Below, one piece after another: positions 50,576 to 59,050 of a DNA stretch of 64,000 nucleotides (positions within the stretch are counted from its first letter, which is position 1; each line of letters starts with the position of its first letter). The stretch covers positions 1,240,001 through 1,304,000 of the forward strand of contig BMTG01000001.1 of the NCBI GenBank assembly GCA_014649555.1, given 5' to 3'. This stretch comes from Streptomyces globisporus. Lineage in GTDB: Bacteria > Actinomycetota > Actinomycetes > Streptomycetales > Streptomycetaceae. The position numbers and the translations under genes were made by a program. The notes under the pieces were generated by a model that made no database searches, was not told the DNA's origin, and saw only the letters and a list, made by a program, of their open reading frames with translations.

Positions 50576-51217
50576 TCACCCGCACCGCTGCGACCCCAGC
50601 ATCGTCAGGGCCAGCTGGGTCAGTTCGCCCGAGACCTCGCCGGGGCGGGCCCGGCGGCAGCGGCGGGCGTGGTGGGCCATCAGCTCGTGGACCGTGCCGA
50701 CCATCACCATCACGTCGACCCGGTGGTCCCGGTCCTCCGCCTCACCCCGGTCCACCGCCCGCTCGGCCTCCCCCGTGAGGAACTCCGTCCACAGCGCCCG
50801 CCAGAGCTTGCAGTGCTCGTCGACCACGGCGCTCACGCCCAGCACTTCGACGAACGTCACGCGGGCCTCGCGCGGGTCGCGGGTGACGGCTTCCACGTAC
50901 GCGTCGAAGAGCCTCCGGACCCGCTCCTCGATCGAGCACTCCTCGATGCCCTCGGTCAGCAGGGCGCTCTCCGCCGCCCGCAGCCCGGTCGTCGTGACCC
51001 GGTTGTGGAGGGCGATGAGCAGCCCCTCCCGTGACCCGTACTCCTGGCGCAGCACCTCGATGGGCACACAGGCAGCCTCGCACACGTCGTGCTCGGCCGT
51101 CGCCCGGTATCCGTTGACGCCGTACAGCTCCCTGGCCGCTTCCAGGAGTTGTTCCCGCGCCTGTGTGCGCGCGGCGTCCCCGGGCCCGGTCCGCTGAACC
51201 GTCCAGCTGTCCGCCAC
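50576..51217 (-). CDS. TetR-family transcriptional regulator
   Basis: A 213-residue TetR-like protein. The start is the GTG at 51217 with AAGGAGG 4 bases upstream. The HTH region AREQLLEAARELYGVNGYRATAEHDVCEAACVPIEVLRQEYGSREGLLIAL covers residues 18-68; the recognition helix is somewhat divergent. No neighbouring target is obvious: the gene converges with the SGNH hydrolase and lies downstream of the DUF6292-like gene. Two CCCGTACGGG palindromes upstream are candidate autoregulatory sites. Confidence 0.87.
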   Translation of the reverse strand: MADSWTVQRTGPGDAARTQAREQLLEAARELYGVNGYRATAEHDVCEAACVPIEVLRQEYGSREGLLIALHNRVTTTGLRAAESALLTEGIEECSIEERVRRLFDAYVEAVTRDPREARVTFVEVLGVSAVVDEHCKLWRALWTEFLTGEAERAVDRGEAEDRDHRVDVMVMVGTVHELMAHHARRCRRARPGEVSGELTQLALTMLGSQRCG

Positions 51218-51321
51218 CGGTCCTCCTTGAGCGCAAGGTGCGGGAGAGGAGCCTGCGCGCCTCTGCACGAACCGCCGCCCCATTGTGCTCGCCCCACCGC
51301 CGTCCGGACGGCCGCGCCACA

Positions 51322-51347
51322 CCCGTACGGGGTAATACCCGTACGGG
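51322..51347. promoter_or_regulatory. Two direct copies of the palindrome CCCGTACGGG
   Basis: The 10-bp palindrome CCCGTACGGG occurs at 51322-51331 and 51338-51347, centres 16 bases apart and separated by GTAATA, the only AT-rich bases nearby. It lies about 105 bases upstream of the TetR start. Confidence 0.5.
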
Positions 51348-51406
51348 GAAACGCTTCTTCTCGGCGCGTCGCTCGGCGCGTCGGGAAGTGGGAGCGCGCC
51401 GAGACC

Positions 51407-52186
51407 TCAGCGCTGCTCCTCCGCGTACGAGAACGCCTCACGGTGCTCGTCCACGCTCTCGACGCCGTCGCGCGCCCGCAAGGACAGGTCGCGGGTGAGA
51501 CGGCGGGCCAGTTCGCGCAGGACGTCGTCCGGCGTGGTCCCCTCGACGTACTCCAGCAGGTCGGTCAGGGCCTCCAGTTCGCCCGTGTGCAGCGATACGT
51601 CGGCGATCTCCTGGTCCTCCGCCGTGAGCGCCTCCACGATGCGCCGCCGGCAGGCCGTGTCCCGCAGGCGCGTCACGACGTCGTCGGGACCCGACTCCGT
51701 GTCGAAGGCTTCGAGGCGCCGGAGCAGTACGTCCGGGTCGCTGTGCGGCGCCCGGTAGAAGGGCCGCTCACCGCTGCCCGCCTCGCGCGGGTCCAGCCGC
51801 ACCTCGGAGAGGAACGCCGCGACCCGTACCGGCTCCGGCGTCAGGCCGCTGCCCATCCAGCGGGCCGAGTCCACGAGCGAGCGGCCCGACCCCTCAGGGA
51901 TGTGGAAGAAGCACCAGCCGGAGACACCGCACCAGAGCAGCCCCGTCTCGCCGCCGTCACCGAGGAGCCTGCGGCTGAACGCGCGCGTGAACTCCACGCT
52001 GCCCTCGACATCTCCCGCGAAGTCGTCCTGGCTCGGGTCGTGCACATCCCCGTACGCCGAGGTGGAGGCCACCGGGACCTCCTCGGTCAGCAGCACCTCC
52101 GCCACGGCCGCCATGTAACCGCCTATCACCGATTCGAGCGCGCCCCGCAGCTGAGGCGAGCGGTCTTCGGCATCGGTGTACGTCAC
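51407..52186 (-). CDS. DUF6292-like hypothetical protein
   Basis: A 259-residue protein. Residues 17-140 (LESVIGGYMAAVAEVLL, then TGLLWCGVSGWCFFHIPEG) resemble the DUF6292 family of actinobacteria. The second half is acidic and helical without a known domain. The GTG start at 52186 has GGGAG seven bases upstream. No function can be given. It is the only gene between the TetR regulator and the GH3 glycosidase. Confidence 0.7.
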   Translation of the reverse strand: MTYTDAEDRSPQLRGALESVIGGYMAAVAEVLLTEEVPVASTSAYGDVHDPSQDDFAGDVEGSVEFTRAFSRRLLGDGGETGLLWCGVSGWCFFHIPEGSGRSLVDSARWMGSGLTPEPVRVAAFLSEVRLDPREAGSGERPFYRAPHSDPDVLLRRLEAFDTESGPDDVVTRLRDTACRRRIVEALTAEDQEIADVSLHTGELEALTDLLEYVEGTTPDDVLRELARRLTRDLSLRARDGVESVDEHREAFSYAEEQR

Positions 52187-52325
52187 GGCGGTTCTCCCAC
52201 GTCGGTCGCGGCGGCAGGTCCGCCTCCCTATCCGCCGTTGCCCGCATAATGCCTGTTCACACCGGTCGGGCTCGCCTCTGAGGTACGGGGCAGGGGCAGG
52301 CGTCCCCGCACCCACCGTCCAGGGC

Positions 52326-54608
52326 TCAGCCCTTGACCGTGAACTCCCCCCGCAGCAGCGCCTCGTCCCGGGACGACGGGCCCACCAGCAGCTCGAAGCG
52401 GCCCGGCTCCACCCTGCGGACGCCCTCCGCGTCCACGAGCGTGCAGTCGGCCACCGGGAGTTCGAAGAGGATCTCGCGCGACTCGCCCGGGGCCAGCGCC
52501 ACCTGCCGGTAGGCCTTCAGCTCCTTCTCCGCCCAGGTCACCGACGTCACCGTGTCGCTCACGTACACCTGCACCGTCTCCAGCGCGGGCCGCGCACCCG
52601 TGTTGGTCACCGTGACCCGGGCCCGTACGCTCTCCGACTCGTCGACCACCGCTGTCAGCACCTCCAGGTCCGTGTAGGCGACCGTCGAATAGCTCAGCCC
52701 CTCGCCGAACGCGAACGCCGGGCGCTGGGTGAGGTCCGCGTAGCGCGTACCGTGCTGGCCGCGCACCTGGTTGTAGTACGTCGGCTGCTGGCCCGCGTGC
52801 CGGGCGAAGGACAGCGGCAGCCGCCCGGTCGGCTCGATCAGGCCGAGGAGCAGTTCGGCGACCGCCCGGCCGCCGAGCATGCCCGGGTTGGCCGCGTACA
52901 CGATCGCCGCCGCGCCGAGCGCGGAGGGCGGCAGCACCAGCGGCTTGGAGCTGATGACGACGACGACCAGCGGCTTCCCCGTCGCCGCCAGCGCGTCCAG
53001 CAAAGCGACCTGGTCGCCGACGAGTTCGAGGGTGGCCGTCGACTTGCCCTCGCCGATCAGCTCGATCCGGTCGCCGACGACGGCCACCACATGGTCGGCC
53101 GCTTCGGCGGCGGCGACGGCCTCGGCGATCAGCTCCGCGTCGGGGGCGGCCGGGTGGACGACCTCGGGGCGGGGCTGCCCGTCGGGGAAGAACTCCCCCT
53201 CCGGGTCGGGCCCGACCTCCAGGATCCGGGCGCCGGGCGCGTACGTGACGGTCCAGTCGGCGGGCACGTGGTCGCGGAAGCCGTCGAGGACCGTACGGAT
53301 CATGGCGCGCGGCTGGCCGTCCGGCAGCCAGTCCGCCTGCCCGGAGGAGCCCGCCCAGTCGCCCAACTGGGTCTGCGCGTCATCCGCGTTGGGCCCGATG
53401 ACCGCGACCGTACGGGGGCCGGGCCCGGTGGCCCGGCCCTCCCCGTCGGCCGCCAGACCGCCCGCGAACGGCAGCGTGCCGTCGTTGGCCAGCAGCACCA
53501 GCGAGCGGCGGGCCGCCTCCAGGTTCAGCGCCGCGTGCGCCCCGCTGCCGATGACCTCGGCCTGCCGGCCGGCGTCGGGGTGGCGCGGGTTCTCGAAGAG
53601 GCCGAGCTCGAACTTGAGCGTCAGGATGCGGCGTACGGCGGCGTCGATCTCCACCTCCGTCAACGCGCCCTGGGCCACAGCCTCCTGGGCCCCCTCGAAG
53701 AAGTTCGACGTGGTCATCACCATGTCGTTGCCCGCGCGGACCGCGGCCGCCGACGCCTGCGCGTAGTCGGCGTAGACCTTCTGCTCCCACACCATGCGGC
53801 CGACGTTGTCCCAGTCGGTGACCAGGGTGCCGGTGTAGCCCCACTCGCCGCGCAACACCTCGTTGAGCAGCCAGTTGTTGACGGTGATCGGCACGCCGTC
53901 CATCGACTGGTAGCCGAGCATGAAGGTCCGGCAGCCCTCCTTCGCGACCCGCTCGAACGGCGGCAGGAACCAGGAGCGCAGCTTGCGGCGCGAGATGTCC
54001 GCCTCGCTGGCGTCCCGGCCACCCTGGGTCTCGGAGTACCCGGCGAAGTGCTTGGCGCAGGCCAGGATCGCGGTCGGGTCGTCCAGGCCCTCGCCCTGGT
54101 AGCCGCGCACCATCGCGGAGGCCAACTCACCGATGAGGAAAGGGTCCTCGCCGAACGTCTCGCTGACCCGGCCCCACCGCAGGTCCCGGGTGATGCAGAG
54201 CACCGGCGAGAACGTCCAGTGCACCCCGGTCGCCGCGACCTCCACCGCCGTCGCCCGCGCGATCCGCTCCACCAGCTCCGGGTCCCAGGTGGCGGCCATC
54301 CCGAGCTGGGTCGGGTAGATCGTGGCGCCCTCCCAGAACGAGTGCCCGTGGATGCAGTCCTCCGCGACGAGCAGCGGGATGCGCAGCCGGGTCTTCGCGG
54401 TGAGCGCGGCGGCCTCGCGCACCCGCTCCGGGGACGCGTGCAGGATCGAGCCCGCGTGCAGGTCCTCGACGAGGTGCCGCACGCCCTCCTTGGCGTTGAG
54501 CTGGAGCATCTGGCCCACCTTCTCGGGCAGCGTCATGCGCCCCAGGAGGTCGGCGACCCGCTCCGCGACGGGCAGCGCGGGGTCGAGATACGGCGGCTTG
54601 GGACCCAC
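52326..54608 (-). CDS. Glycoside hydrolase family 3 (beta-glucosidase/beta-xylosidase type)
   Basis: A 760-residue GH3 enzyme without a signal peptide, so it acts in the cytoplasm on imported oligosaccharides or glycosides. The N-terminal (beta/alpha)8 domain holds ILACAKHFAGYSETQGGRD near residue 180 and the nucleophile Asp in LVTDWDNVG at about residue 255. The second alpha/beta domain begins near 390 (VAVIGPNADD), with EGKSTATLEL where the acid/base loop lies. A fibronectin III-like domain closes the protein (VTVTNTGARPALETVQVYV). The GTG start is preceded by AAAGGAAG. A TetR regulator is divergent from it and is its probable repressor. Confidence 0.92.
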   Translation of the reverse strand: MGPKPPYLDPALPVAERVADLLGRMTLPEKVGQMLQLNAKEGVRHLVEDLHAGSILHASPERVREAAALTAKTRLRIPLLVAEDCIHGHSFWEGATIYPTQLGMAATWDPELVERIARATAVEVAATGVHWTFSPVLCITRDLRWGRVSETFGEDPFLIGELASAMVRGYQGEGLDDPTAILACAKHFAGYSETQGGRDASEADISRRKLRSWFLPPFERVAKEGCRTFMLGYQSMDGVPITVNNWLLNEVLRGEWGYTGTLVTDWDNVGRMVWEQKVYADYAQASAAAVRAGNDMVMTTSNFFEGAQEAVAQGALTEVEIDAAVRRILTLKFELGLFENPRHPDAGRQAEVIGSGAHAALNLEAARRSLVLLANDGTLPFAGGLAADGEGRATGPGPRTVAVIGPNADDAQTQLGDWAGSSGQADWLPDGQPRAMIRTVLDGFRDHVPADWTVTYAPGARILEVGPDPEGEFFPDGQPRPEVVHPAAPDAELIAEAVAAAEAADHVVAVVGDRIELIGEGKSTATLELVGDQVALLDALAATGKPLVVVVISSKPLVLPPSALGAAAIVYAANPGMLGGRAVAELLLGLIEPTGRLPLSFARHAGQQPTYYNQVRGQHGTRYADLTQRPAFAFGEGLSYSTVAYTDLEVLTAVVDESESVRARVTVTNTGARPALETVQVYVSDTVTSVTWAEKELKAYRQVALAPGESREILFELPVADCTLVDAEGVRRVEPGRFELLVGPSSRDEALLRGEFTVKG

Positions 54609-54690
54609 AGGACTTCCTTTCACGACGCACGACGGCCACACCGGCCACGCCGGCGAGAGCGGCACTCGCAGTACCGTACGCTCAATCCCG

Positions 54691-54700
54691 ACCGCTTGGT
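54691..54700. promoter_or_regulatory. Candidate TetR operator between GH3 and TetR genes
   Basis: ACC-GCTT-GGT at 54691-54700 is a short inverted repeat in an AT-richer stretch, 83 bases upstream of the glycosidase and 69 bases upstream of the regulator. Confidence 0.4.
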
Positions 54701-54769
54701 AAGTATTCACCCCTGTGAGAATCTGGGGCGGAACGAGAGAGGCGTGGCGATGACAGCGGGTGCATACGC

Positions 54770-55369
54770 GTGACCTCCGGAACCCGGCGCGGCTACGCCA
54801 AGGGCCGGGCCAAGCGGACCGAGATCCTCGACCAGGCGATGACCCTGTTCGGCGAGGCCGGCTACCGGGGCGCTTCGCTGCGCGTCATCGCCACTCGCTG
54901 CGGCATCTCCCACCCGGGGCTCCTGCATCACTTCCCGACGAAGGAGGCGCTGCTCCTCGCCGTCCTCCAGCGCCGCGACGACGTGGACGACGAGTGGCTG
55001 GCGCTCGGCGTCACCCGGGGCGTGGACCATCTGCGCCGCCTGGTGGACCTCGCCGAGCTGAACGCCAAGCGGCGCGGGATCGTCGAGCTGTTCTCGGTGG
55101 TCGCGGCGGAGGCCACGGCCCCCGACCACCCGGCCCACGCGTACTTCGAGGCCCGCTACCGTACGTCCGTCGCCAACACCGAACGGGCCTACCTCCAGGC
55201 CCGGGAGGCGGGCGAACTCCGGGACGACGTCGACCCGTCGGCGGCCGCGCAGCAGCTCATCGCCCTGATGGACGGCCTCCAGATCCAGTGGCTGATCAGC
55301 GACTGCACGACGGACATGGCGGGGGTGCTGCGGGCGCACGTCCGCGCGCAGCTGACCGTGGAGTTCTGA
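54770..55369 (+). CDS. TetR-family regulator divergent from the GH3 glycosidase
   Basis: A 199-residue TetR protein with HTH RTEILDQAMTLFGEAGYRGASLRVIATRCGISHPGLLHHFPTKEALLLAVL at residues 16-66 and a TetR_C_6-like ligand domain. Its GTG start overlaps the stop of a 7-codon reading frame (ATG at 54751, MTAGAYA) that has GAGAGG upstream, so translation may be coupled to that mini-frame. Alternatively, the gene starts elsewhere. It probably represses the GH3 gene and is released by a sugar or glycoside. Confidence 0.88.
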   Translation: MTSGTRRGYAKGRAKRTEILDQAMTLFGEAGYRGASLRVIATRCGISHPGLLHHFPTKEALLLAVLQRRDDVDDEWLALGVTRGVDHLRRLVDLAELNAKRRGIVELFSVVAAEATAPDHPAHAYFEARYRTSVANTERAYLQAREAGELRDDVDPSAAAQQLIALMDGLQIQWLISDCTTDMAGVLRAHVRAQLTVEF

Positions 55370-55391
55370 ACCGGCCCGGTGGCGGCGCTGC

Positions 55392-55730
55392 TCAGCCGAA
55401 GGCGACGCCCAGCAGATACGGGGTGAGGGTCAGCGTCAGCGCCAGCGACCAGTACGGGCCGGGGGGCGCGGCAGGCATCAGCCTGCGCCGCATCCACAGG
55501 TTGAGCAGGGTCCACAGGCCCCCGAAGCAGCCCACCACCGGGACGACGAAGACCAGCCACGGCCACATGCCGTCGTTCTCGGTCGGTTCCCGCTGGGTCC
55601 ACCCCAGCTCCGCCAGGGGCCCGTTGGACAGCACGTACCAGATCAGGAAGGCCGGCACGATCGCCGGAATCCCGAGCAGCAGGTTCGCCGCCACCGGGAC
55701 GCAGGACTTCCACAGCCGCGCGCCCTTCAC
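55392..55730 (-). CDS. Small membrane protein, four TM segments
   Basis: A 112-residue hydrophobic protein. TM-like segments are AANLLLGIPAIVPAFLIWYVL, MWPWLVFVVPVVGCFGGLWTLLNLW and LALTLTLTPYLLGV, joined by an acidic loop (TQREPTENDG) and a basic RRRLMP turn. A GGAGG site 4 bases before the GTG supports the start. It follows the CPBP protease gene by 17 bases and so belongs to the kinase/regulator/CPBP operon. I do not recognise a family. Confidence 0.75.
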   Translation of the reverse strand: MKGARLWKSCVPVAANLLLGIPAIVPAFLIWYVLSNGPLAELGWTQREPTENDGMWPWLVFVVPVVGCFGGLWTLLNLWMRRRLMPAAPPGPYWSLALTLTLTPYLLGVAFG

Positions 55731-55747
55731 GGAGCCTCCGTCAGGAT

Positions 55748-56881
55748 TCAAGGACTGACCCGCTCGATCCCGCGGCGGCCGGCGATCCGGGCCACGGTGA
55801 GGCAGTACAGCGGGGCGAAGACGAGTTCGGCCACCATGGCCTGCCAGGGGGCGTCGGCGGCCGTCTCGGTGCTGGCCAGTTCGCCGAAGCCGGCCGCCAG
55901 GCCGAAGGCGAGCAGGTTGTTGGCGACGTGCATGACGATCACGGCTTCGAGCCCGCCGGTCCGGATCACGAGCCAGCCCCACCACAGCGCCGAGTACAGC
56001 AGCAGGAGGAACCCGGAGAGCTCACCGAACCCGTGGGCCAGGGCGAACAGCAGGGAGGCGACGACTACCGCGGGCCAGGGCGTGCGGACGACCCGGCCGA
56101 TCACCTGGACCAGCCAGCCCCGGAAGACGTACTCCTCGGCGGCGGCCTGGAACGGGACGAGCGCCAGGATCACGGCCAGGCTCAGCAGGAAGACGGGCCA
56201 CCCCGGGAAGCCGGTCCCCGACTCCCCGACCGGCTCGTCGTTCCACGTCCACGCGATCAGCACGCCGATCTGCACGGCCATCAGCGGGAAGCCCACGGCG
56301 GCGCACCGCCCGAGCCAGCCCCAGCGCAGCCGCCCGACGACGGACGACACGGTCCCGGCGGGCCGCCGGCCGATCACGCGGGCGCCCCACAGGACGATGG
56401 GTATGGCGATCGCGATGCCGAGGAGCTGGACGACGAGGTCGGCGACGGGGTCCTCGAAGAAGAGGTCGCTGTCCGGGTCCGCGGGAGTCGCGTCCAGCAG
56501 CTCCGCGAGGACCATCCCGACGATGCCGACGACCACGACGGCCAGCAGGACCAGCCCCACGACGGCCGACAGCTCGCCGATCCAGCCGAACCGTCCGCCG
56601 TGACCGTTGCGCCCCTGCTCGTCGTAGCGGGACCCCGAGGGCGCCCGCACCGGCCCGGTCGGCGGGCGGCTCCACTCCGGGGGCCGGTCCCAGCCCTGGC
56701 CGCCCGGCCCACCCGGCCCACCCGGCCAGGCCGGTGCGGGCGGGTGCGGCGGACCGCCCGCCGACGACGGCGGGGCCCAGGGCGACGGCGGAGGCATGGA
56801 GGACGAGGGCGGCGGACCGTCCGTACGAGACGGCCCGTCCGAGGACGAGGGCGGAGGCGGCGGATCAGAAGGGTGGCTCAC
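55748..56881 (-). CDS. CPBP-family (CAAX-like) intramembrane metalloprotease
   Basis: A 377-residue protein. The first 95 residues are Pro/Ser/Gly-rich and cytoplasmic. Then come about eight TM helices carrying the three CPBP/Abi motifs: EEYVFRG (EExxxR) near residue 261, LFALAHGF (FxxxH) near 291 and VMHVANN (HxxxN) near 327. Bacterial members act as intramembrane proteases, sometimes as bacteriocin immunity factors. It begins 34 bases after the response-regulator stop on the same strand. The start at GTG 56881 is preferred, but an upstream GTG at 56911 is possible. Confidence 0.87.
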   Translation of the reverse strand: MSHPSDPPPPPSSSDGPSRTDGPPPSSSMPPPSPWAPPSSAGGPPHPPAPAWPGGPGGPGGQGWDRPPEWSRPPTGPVRAPSGSRYDEQGRNGHGGRFGWIGELSAVVGLVLLAVVVVGIVGMVLAELLDATPADPDSDLFFEDPVADLVVQLLGIAIAIPIVLWGARVIGRRPAGTVSSVVGRLRWGWLGRCAAVGFPLMAVQIGVLIAWTWNDEPVGESGTGFPGWPVFLLSLAVILALVPFQAAAEEYVFRGWLVQVIGRVVRTPWPAVVVASLLFALAHGFGELSGFLLLLYSALWWGWLVIRTGGLEAVIVMHVANNLLAFGLAAGFGELASTETAADAPWQAMVAELVFAPLYCLTVARIAGRRGIERVSP

Positions 56882-56914
56882 ATCAGCGATCTTCGGATGC
56901 CGTGCGTGCACGGG

Positions 56915-57547
56915 TCAACGCCAGCCGTCCTCGCGAACCCGGGCCGCCAGGTCGATCTTGGTGTAGGTCGGCCGGCCCGCCTCCTGGTACTTGGCTTTCA
57001 CCCGGTCCAGGTAGTACTTCGCCGTGTTCACCGTGATCCCGGCCCTGCGGGCGGTGGCCTTCAGCGTGAGCCCGGAGGCGTACCCCACCAGCACCTCGCG
57101 CTCCTGGGGGGACAGCCGAGGGCGCATGGAACCCCGGTCGTAGGCCAGAGCGAAGGCCAGCTCCGGGGAGTGGGCGGTGCGCCCGGCCGCGATCTCGCCG
57201 ACGGCTTCGACGAGTACGGACAGCTCCTGGTCCTTCGTGAGAAAGCCGTCGGCGCCGTCGGTGATGGCCGCGACGATCCGGTCGCGGTCCGCCACCACGC
57301 TGATCATCAGCACCCGGCTGCCGGCCGCCCGCAGGCGGCGGATGTTGTCGGCGGGCGGCCGGTCGTCGCGGAGCATGAGGTCGAGCAGCACGACGTCCGG
57401 CGGCTTCCCGGGGCCGGCGAGCAACTCGTCGACGGTGGCGGCGCAGGCGACGAGGTCCACCTCCTCGACTCCCTCGAACCACGACCGGATGCCGTCCCGC
57501 AGCATCCGGTCGTCGTCCACCACGGCGACGGTGATCACCCCGGCCAT
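56915..57547 (-). CDS. NarL/LuxR-family response regulator
   Basis: A 210-residue response regulator. The receiver has the acidic pair in VAVVDDDRM, the phospho-acceptor Asp in DVVLLDLML near residue 56 and the Lys in GFLTKDQ near 105. The C-terminal LuxR HTH has LSPQEREVLVGYASGLTLKATARRAGITVNTAKYYLDRVKAKY near 146-188. The ATG has GGAG five bases upstream and lies inside the 3' end of the kinase gene; a GTG nine bases later would give a GTGA overlap. It is the partner of the kinase upstream and may control the CPBP gene or the divergent lanthipeptide genes. Confidence 0.92.
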   Translation of the reverse strand: MAGVITVAVVDDDRMLRDGIRSWFEGVEEVDLVACAATVDELLAGPGKPPDVVLLDLMLRDDRPPADNIRRLRAAGSRVLMISVVADRDRIVAAITDGADGFLTKDQELSVLVEAVGEIAAGRTAHSPELAFALAYDRGSMRPRLSPQEREVLVGYASGLTLKATARRAGITVNTAKYYLDRVKAKYQEAGRPTYTKIDLAARVREDGWR

Positions 57548-58788
57548 CTCAGCTCCACGCGCACGCCCTCGCCGGGGGCGCTGTCCACGAAGGCCCGCCC
57601 TCCCACGCCGCGCATCCGGGCATGCACGGAACGGTCGAGCCCGATCCCGCCGGCGCCCGGCCGGGCGGGGCCGGGCGGCCTCGCCGCTCCGCCGGGCGCC
57701 TCCGCACCCTCCGATGCGCCCGCTCCGTCCGGTCCGGCGGCTCCGCCCCCGAAACCCCGGCCCCGGTCGACCACGGTGACGATCAGCCGGCCGGAGTCAC
57801 CGCCGGCGGTCAGGAAGGCGTGCCCCGTACCGGCGTGGCACCGCACGTTGTTGAGCGCCTCGGTCGCGGCCCGCGCCATGGCCAGCGCTATCTCACCGGG
57901 CACGGCGGGCGGTTCGTGATAGCGGGCGGTCACCCGCAGCCCGAGCGCTTCGGCGGCGCGTACGGACTCCTCCAGTGCGGCCCGCACCTCGGAGGCCTGC
58001 TCCCGGTCGTCCGCCTGCTCGACCAGCCTCCTGAGATACGCGGCCTCCCGCGCGCAACGCTCGCGCATCATCGAGGTGTTGGCGTCGACGCCACCGCGGG
58101 CAATGGCCGTCAGGGTGGCGAGGACGGTGTCGTGCAACGCGTTGTGATGGGCTACGCGCTCCGCGAACCTGGCCCGCTGCGCCTCCGCGGCCAGCGCACG
58201 CCGGTTGGCCGAGTCGACCTGCTTGCCCTGCCGGCAGAGATACCAGGTGAGCACCCAGGAGACGACGGCGGAGAAGACCAGGGCGTTCAGATGAGCGCCG
58301 GTCACGGAGGCGTCCGCCTCCACCAGGAGGTACCCGGCGAGATGCGTGACCACCAGGAGCACGACGGCGACGGCGAGGAGGCGCGCCCGGAAGGCGACAG
58401 CGGCCATGGCCGAAGACGATCCGCCCAGGAGCATGACCCAGGCGATCGATTCCTGGGCGTGGGCACCGCCCCAGGCATACGCGCCGAAGGGCAGCAGGCA
58501 GCCGATCGTCAGGACGTCGAGGCCCACGGCCCAGGAGACGAGCCGCCGGTGCCGCGCCGCCATGAACCAGATGAGAGCGGTGGCCGCGACCGCGGCCCCC
58601 AGCGCGAGCCACGGGAACAGGCGGTCGTGCTGATGCTGCGTCACCACGGCCCCTCCCGCGACCAGATGACTGCCGCGGTACAGCGCGGTGGCGATGACCA
58701 TCGTCTTCCGGGCCCGGTGCAGCCCGGTTTCGGCTCTGTCGATGCGACGGCCCCCCTTGATCACAACCCCCCAGAACGGGTGGTGCAC
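57535..58788 (-). CDS. NarL-type sensor histidine kinase
   Basis: A membrane kinase of up to 417 residues; the start is uncertain (GTG 58788, an inner GTG or an ATG about 29 codons in). Six TM segments cover residues 30-190. The dimerisation helix has HHNALHDTVLATLTAIARGG with the phospho-acceptor His, and the HATPase_c domain has EALNNVRCHAGTGHAFL and VVDRGRGFGGG, followed by an Ala/Gly/Pro-rich insert of about 35 residues before IGLDRSVHARM. It is cotranscribed with the response regulator and divergent from lanL. Confidence 0.88.
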   Translation of the reverse strand: MHHPFWGVVIKGGRRIDRAETGLHRARKTMVIATALYRGSHLVAGGAVVTQHQHDRLFPWLALGAAVAATALIWFMAARHRRLVSWAVGLDVLTIGCLLPFGAYAWGGAHAQESIAWVMLLGGSSSAMAAVAFRARLLAVAVVLLVVTHLAGYLLVEADASVTGAHLNALVFSAVVSWVLTWYLCRQGKQVDSANRRALAAEAQRARFAERVAHHNALHDTVLATLTAIARGGVDANTSMMRERCAREAAYLRRLVEQADDREQASEVRAALEESVRAAEALGLRVTARYHEPPAVPGEIALAMARAATEALNNVRCHAGTGHAFLTAGGDSGRLIVTVVDRGRGFGGGAAGPDGAGASEGAEAPGGAARPPGPARPGAGGIGLDRSVHARMRGVGGRAFVDSAPGEGVRVELRWPG

Positions 58789-58893
58789 CGGCCCCTCGGC
58801 GCACCGCTAACGTCACCCGTGGCGATCAGGGGATCGCTCGCGGCCACGATAGGCGGACCCCGGCCGAGGCCGGTCTGCGATTCCCGGACAACT

Positions 58894-58915
58894 CGGCAGA
58901 TCTTTCGATCTGCCG
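58894..58915. promoter_or_regulatory. Inverted repeat in the lanL upstream region
   Basis: CGGCAGATC and GATCTGCCG form a perfect 9-bp inverted repeat around TTTC, 136 bases before lanL and 106 bases from the kinase start. It is a candidate response-regulator site or a leader hairpin. The remaining part of 58789-59050 shows a short CACCGCACCG repeat near 59011-59035 and no gene. Confidence 0.5.
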
Positions 58916-59050
58916 TGGCCGAAAAGGCATATGACGCAGCATCACCCTCTGTGTCGGCACCCATGCCCCGTACGCGGCGCCCGCCCCCCGCCGACCCGCG
59001 CCGCCACGCACCGCACCGCACCGCACCGCACCGGCCAGGAAGGATCGCCC

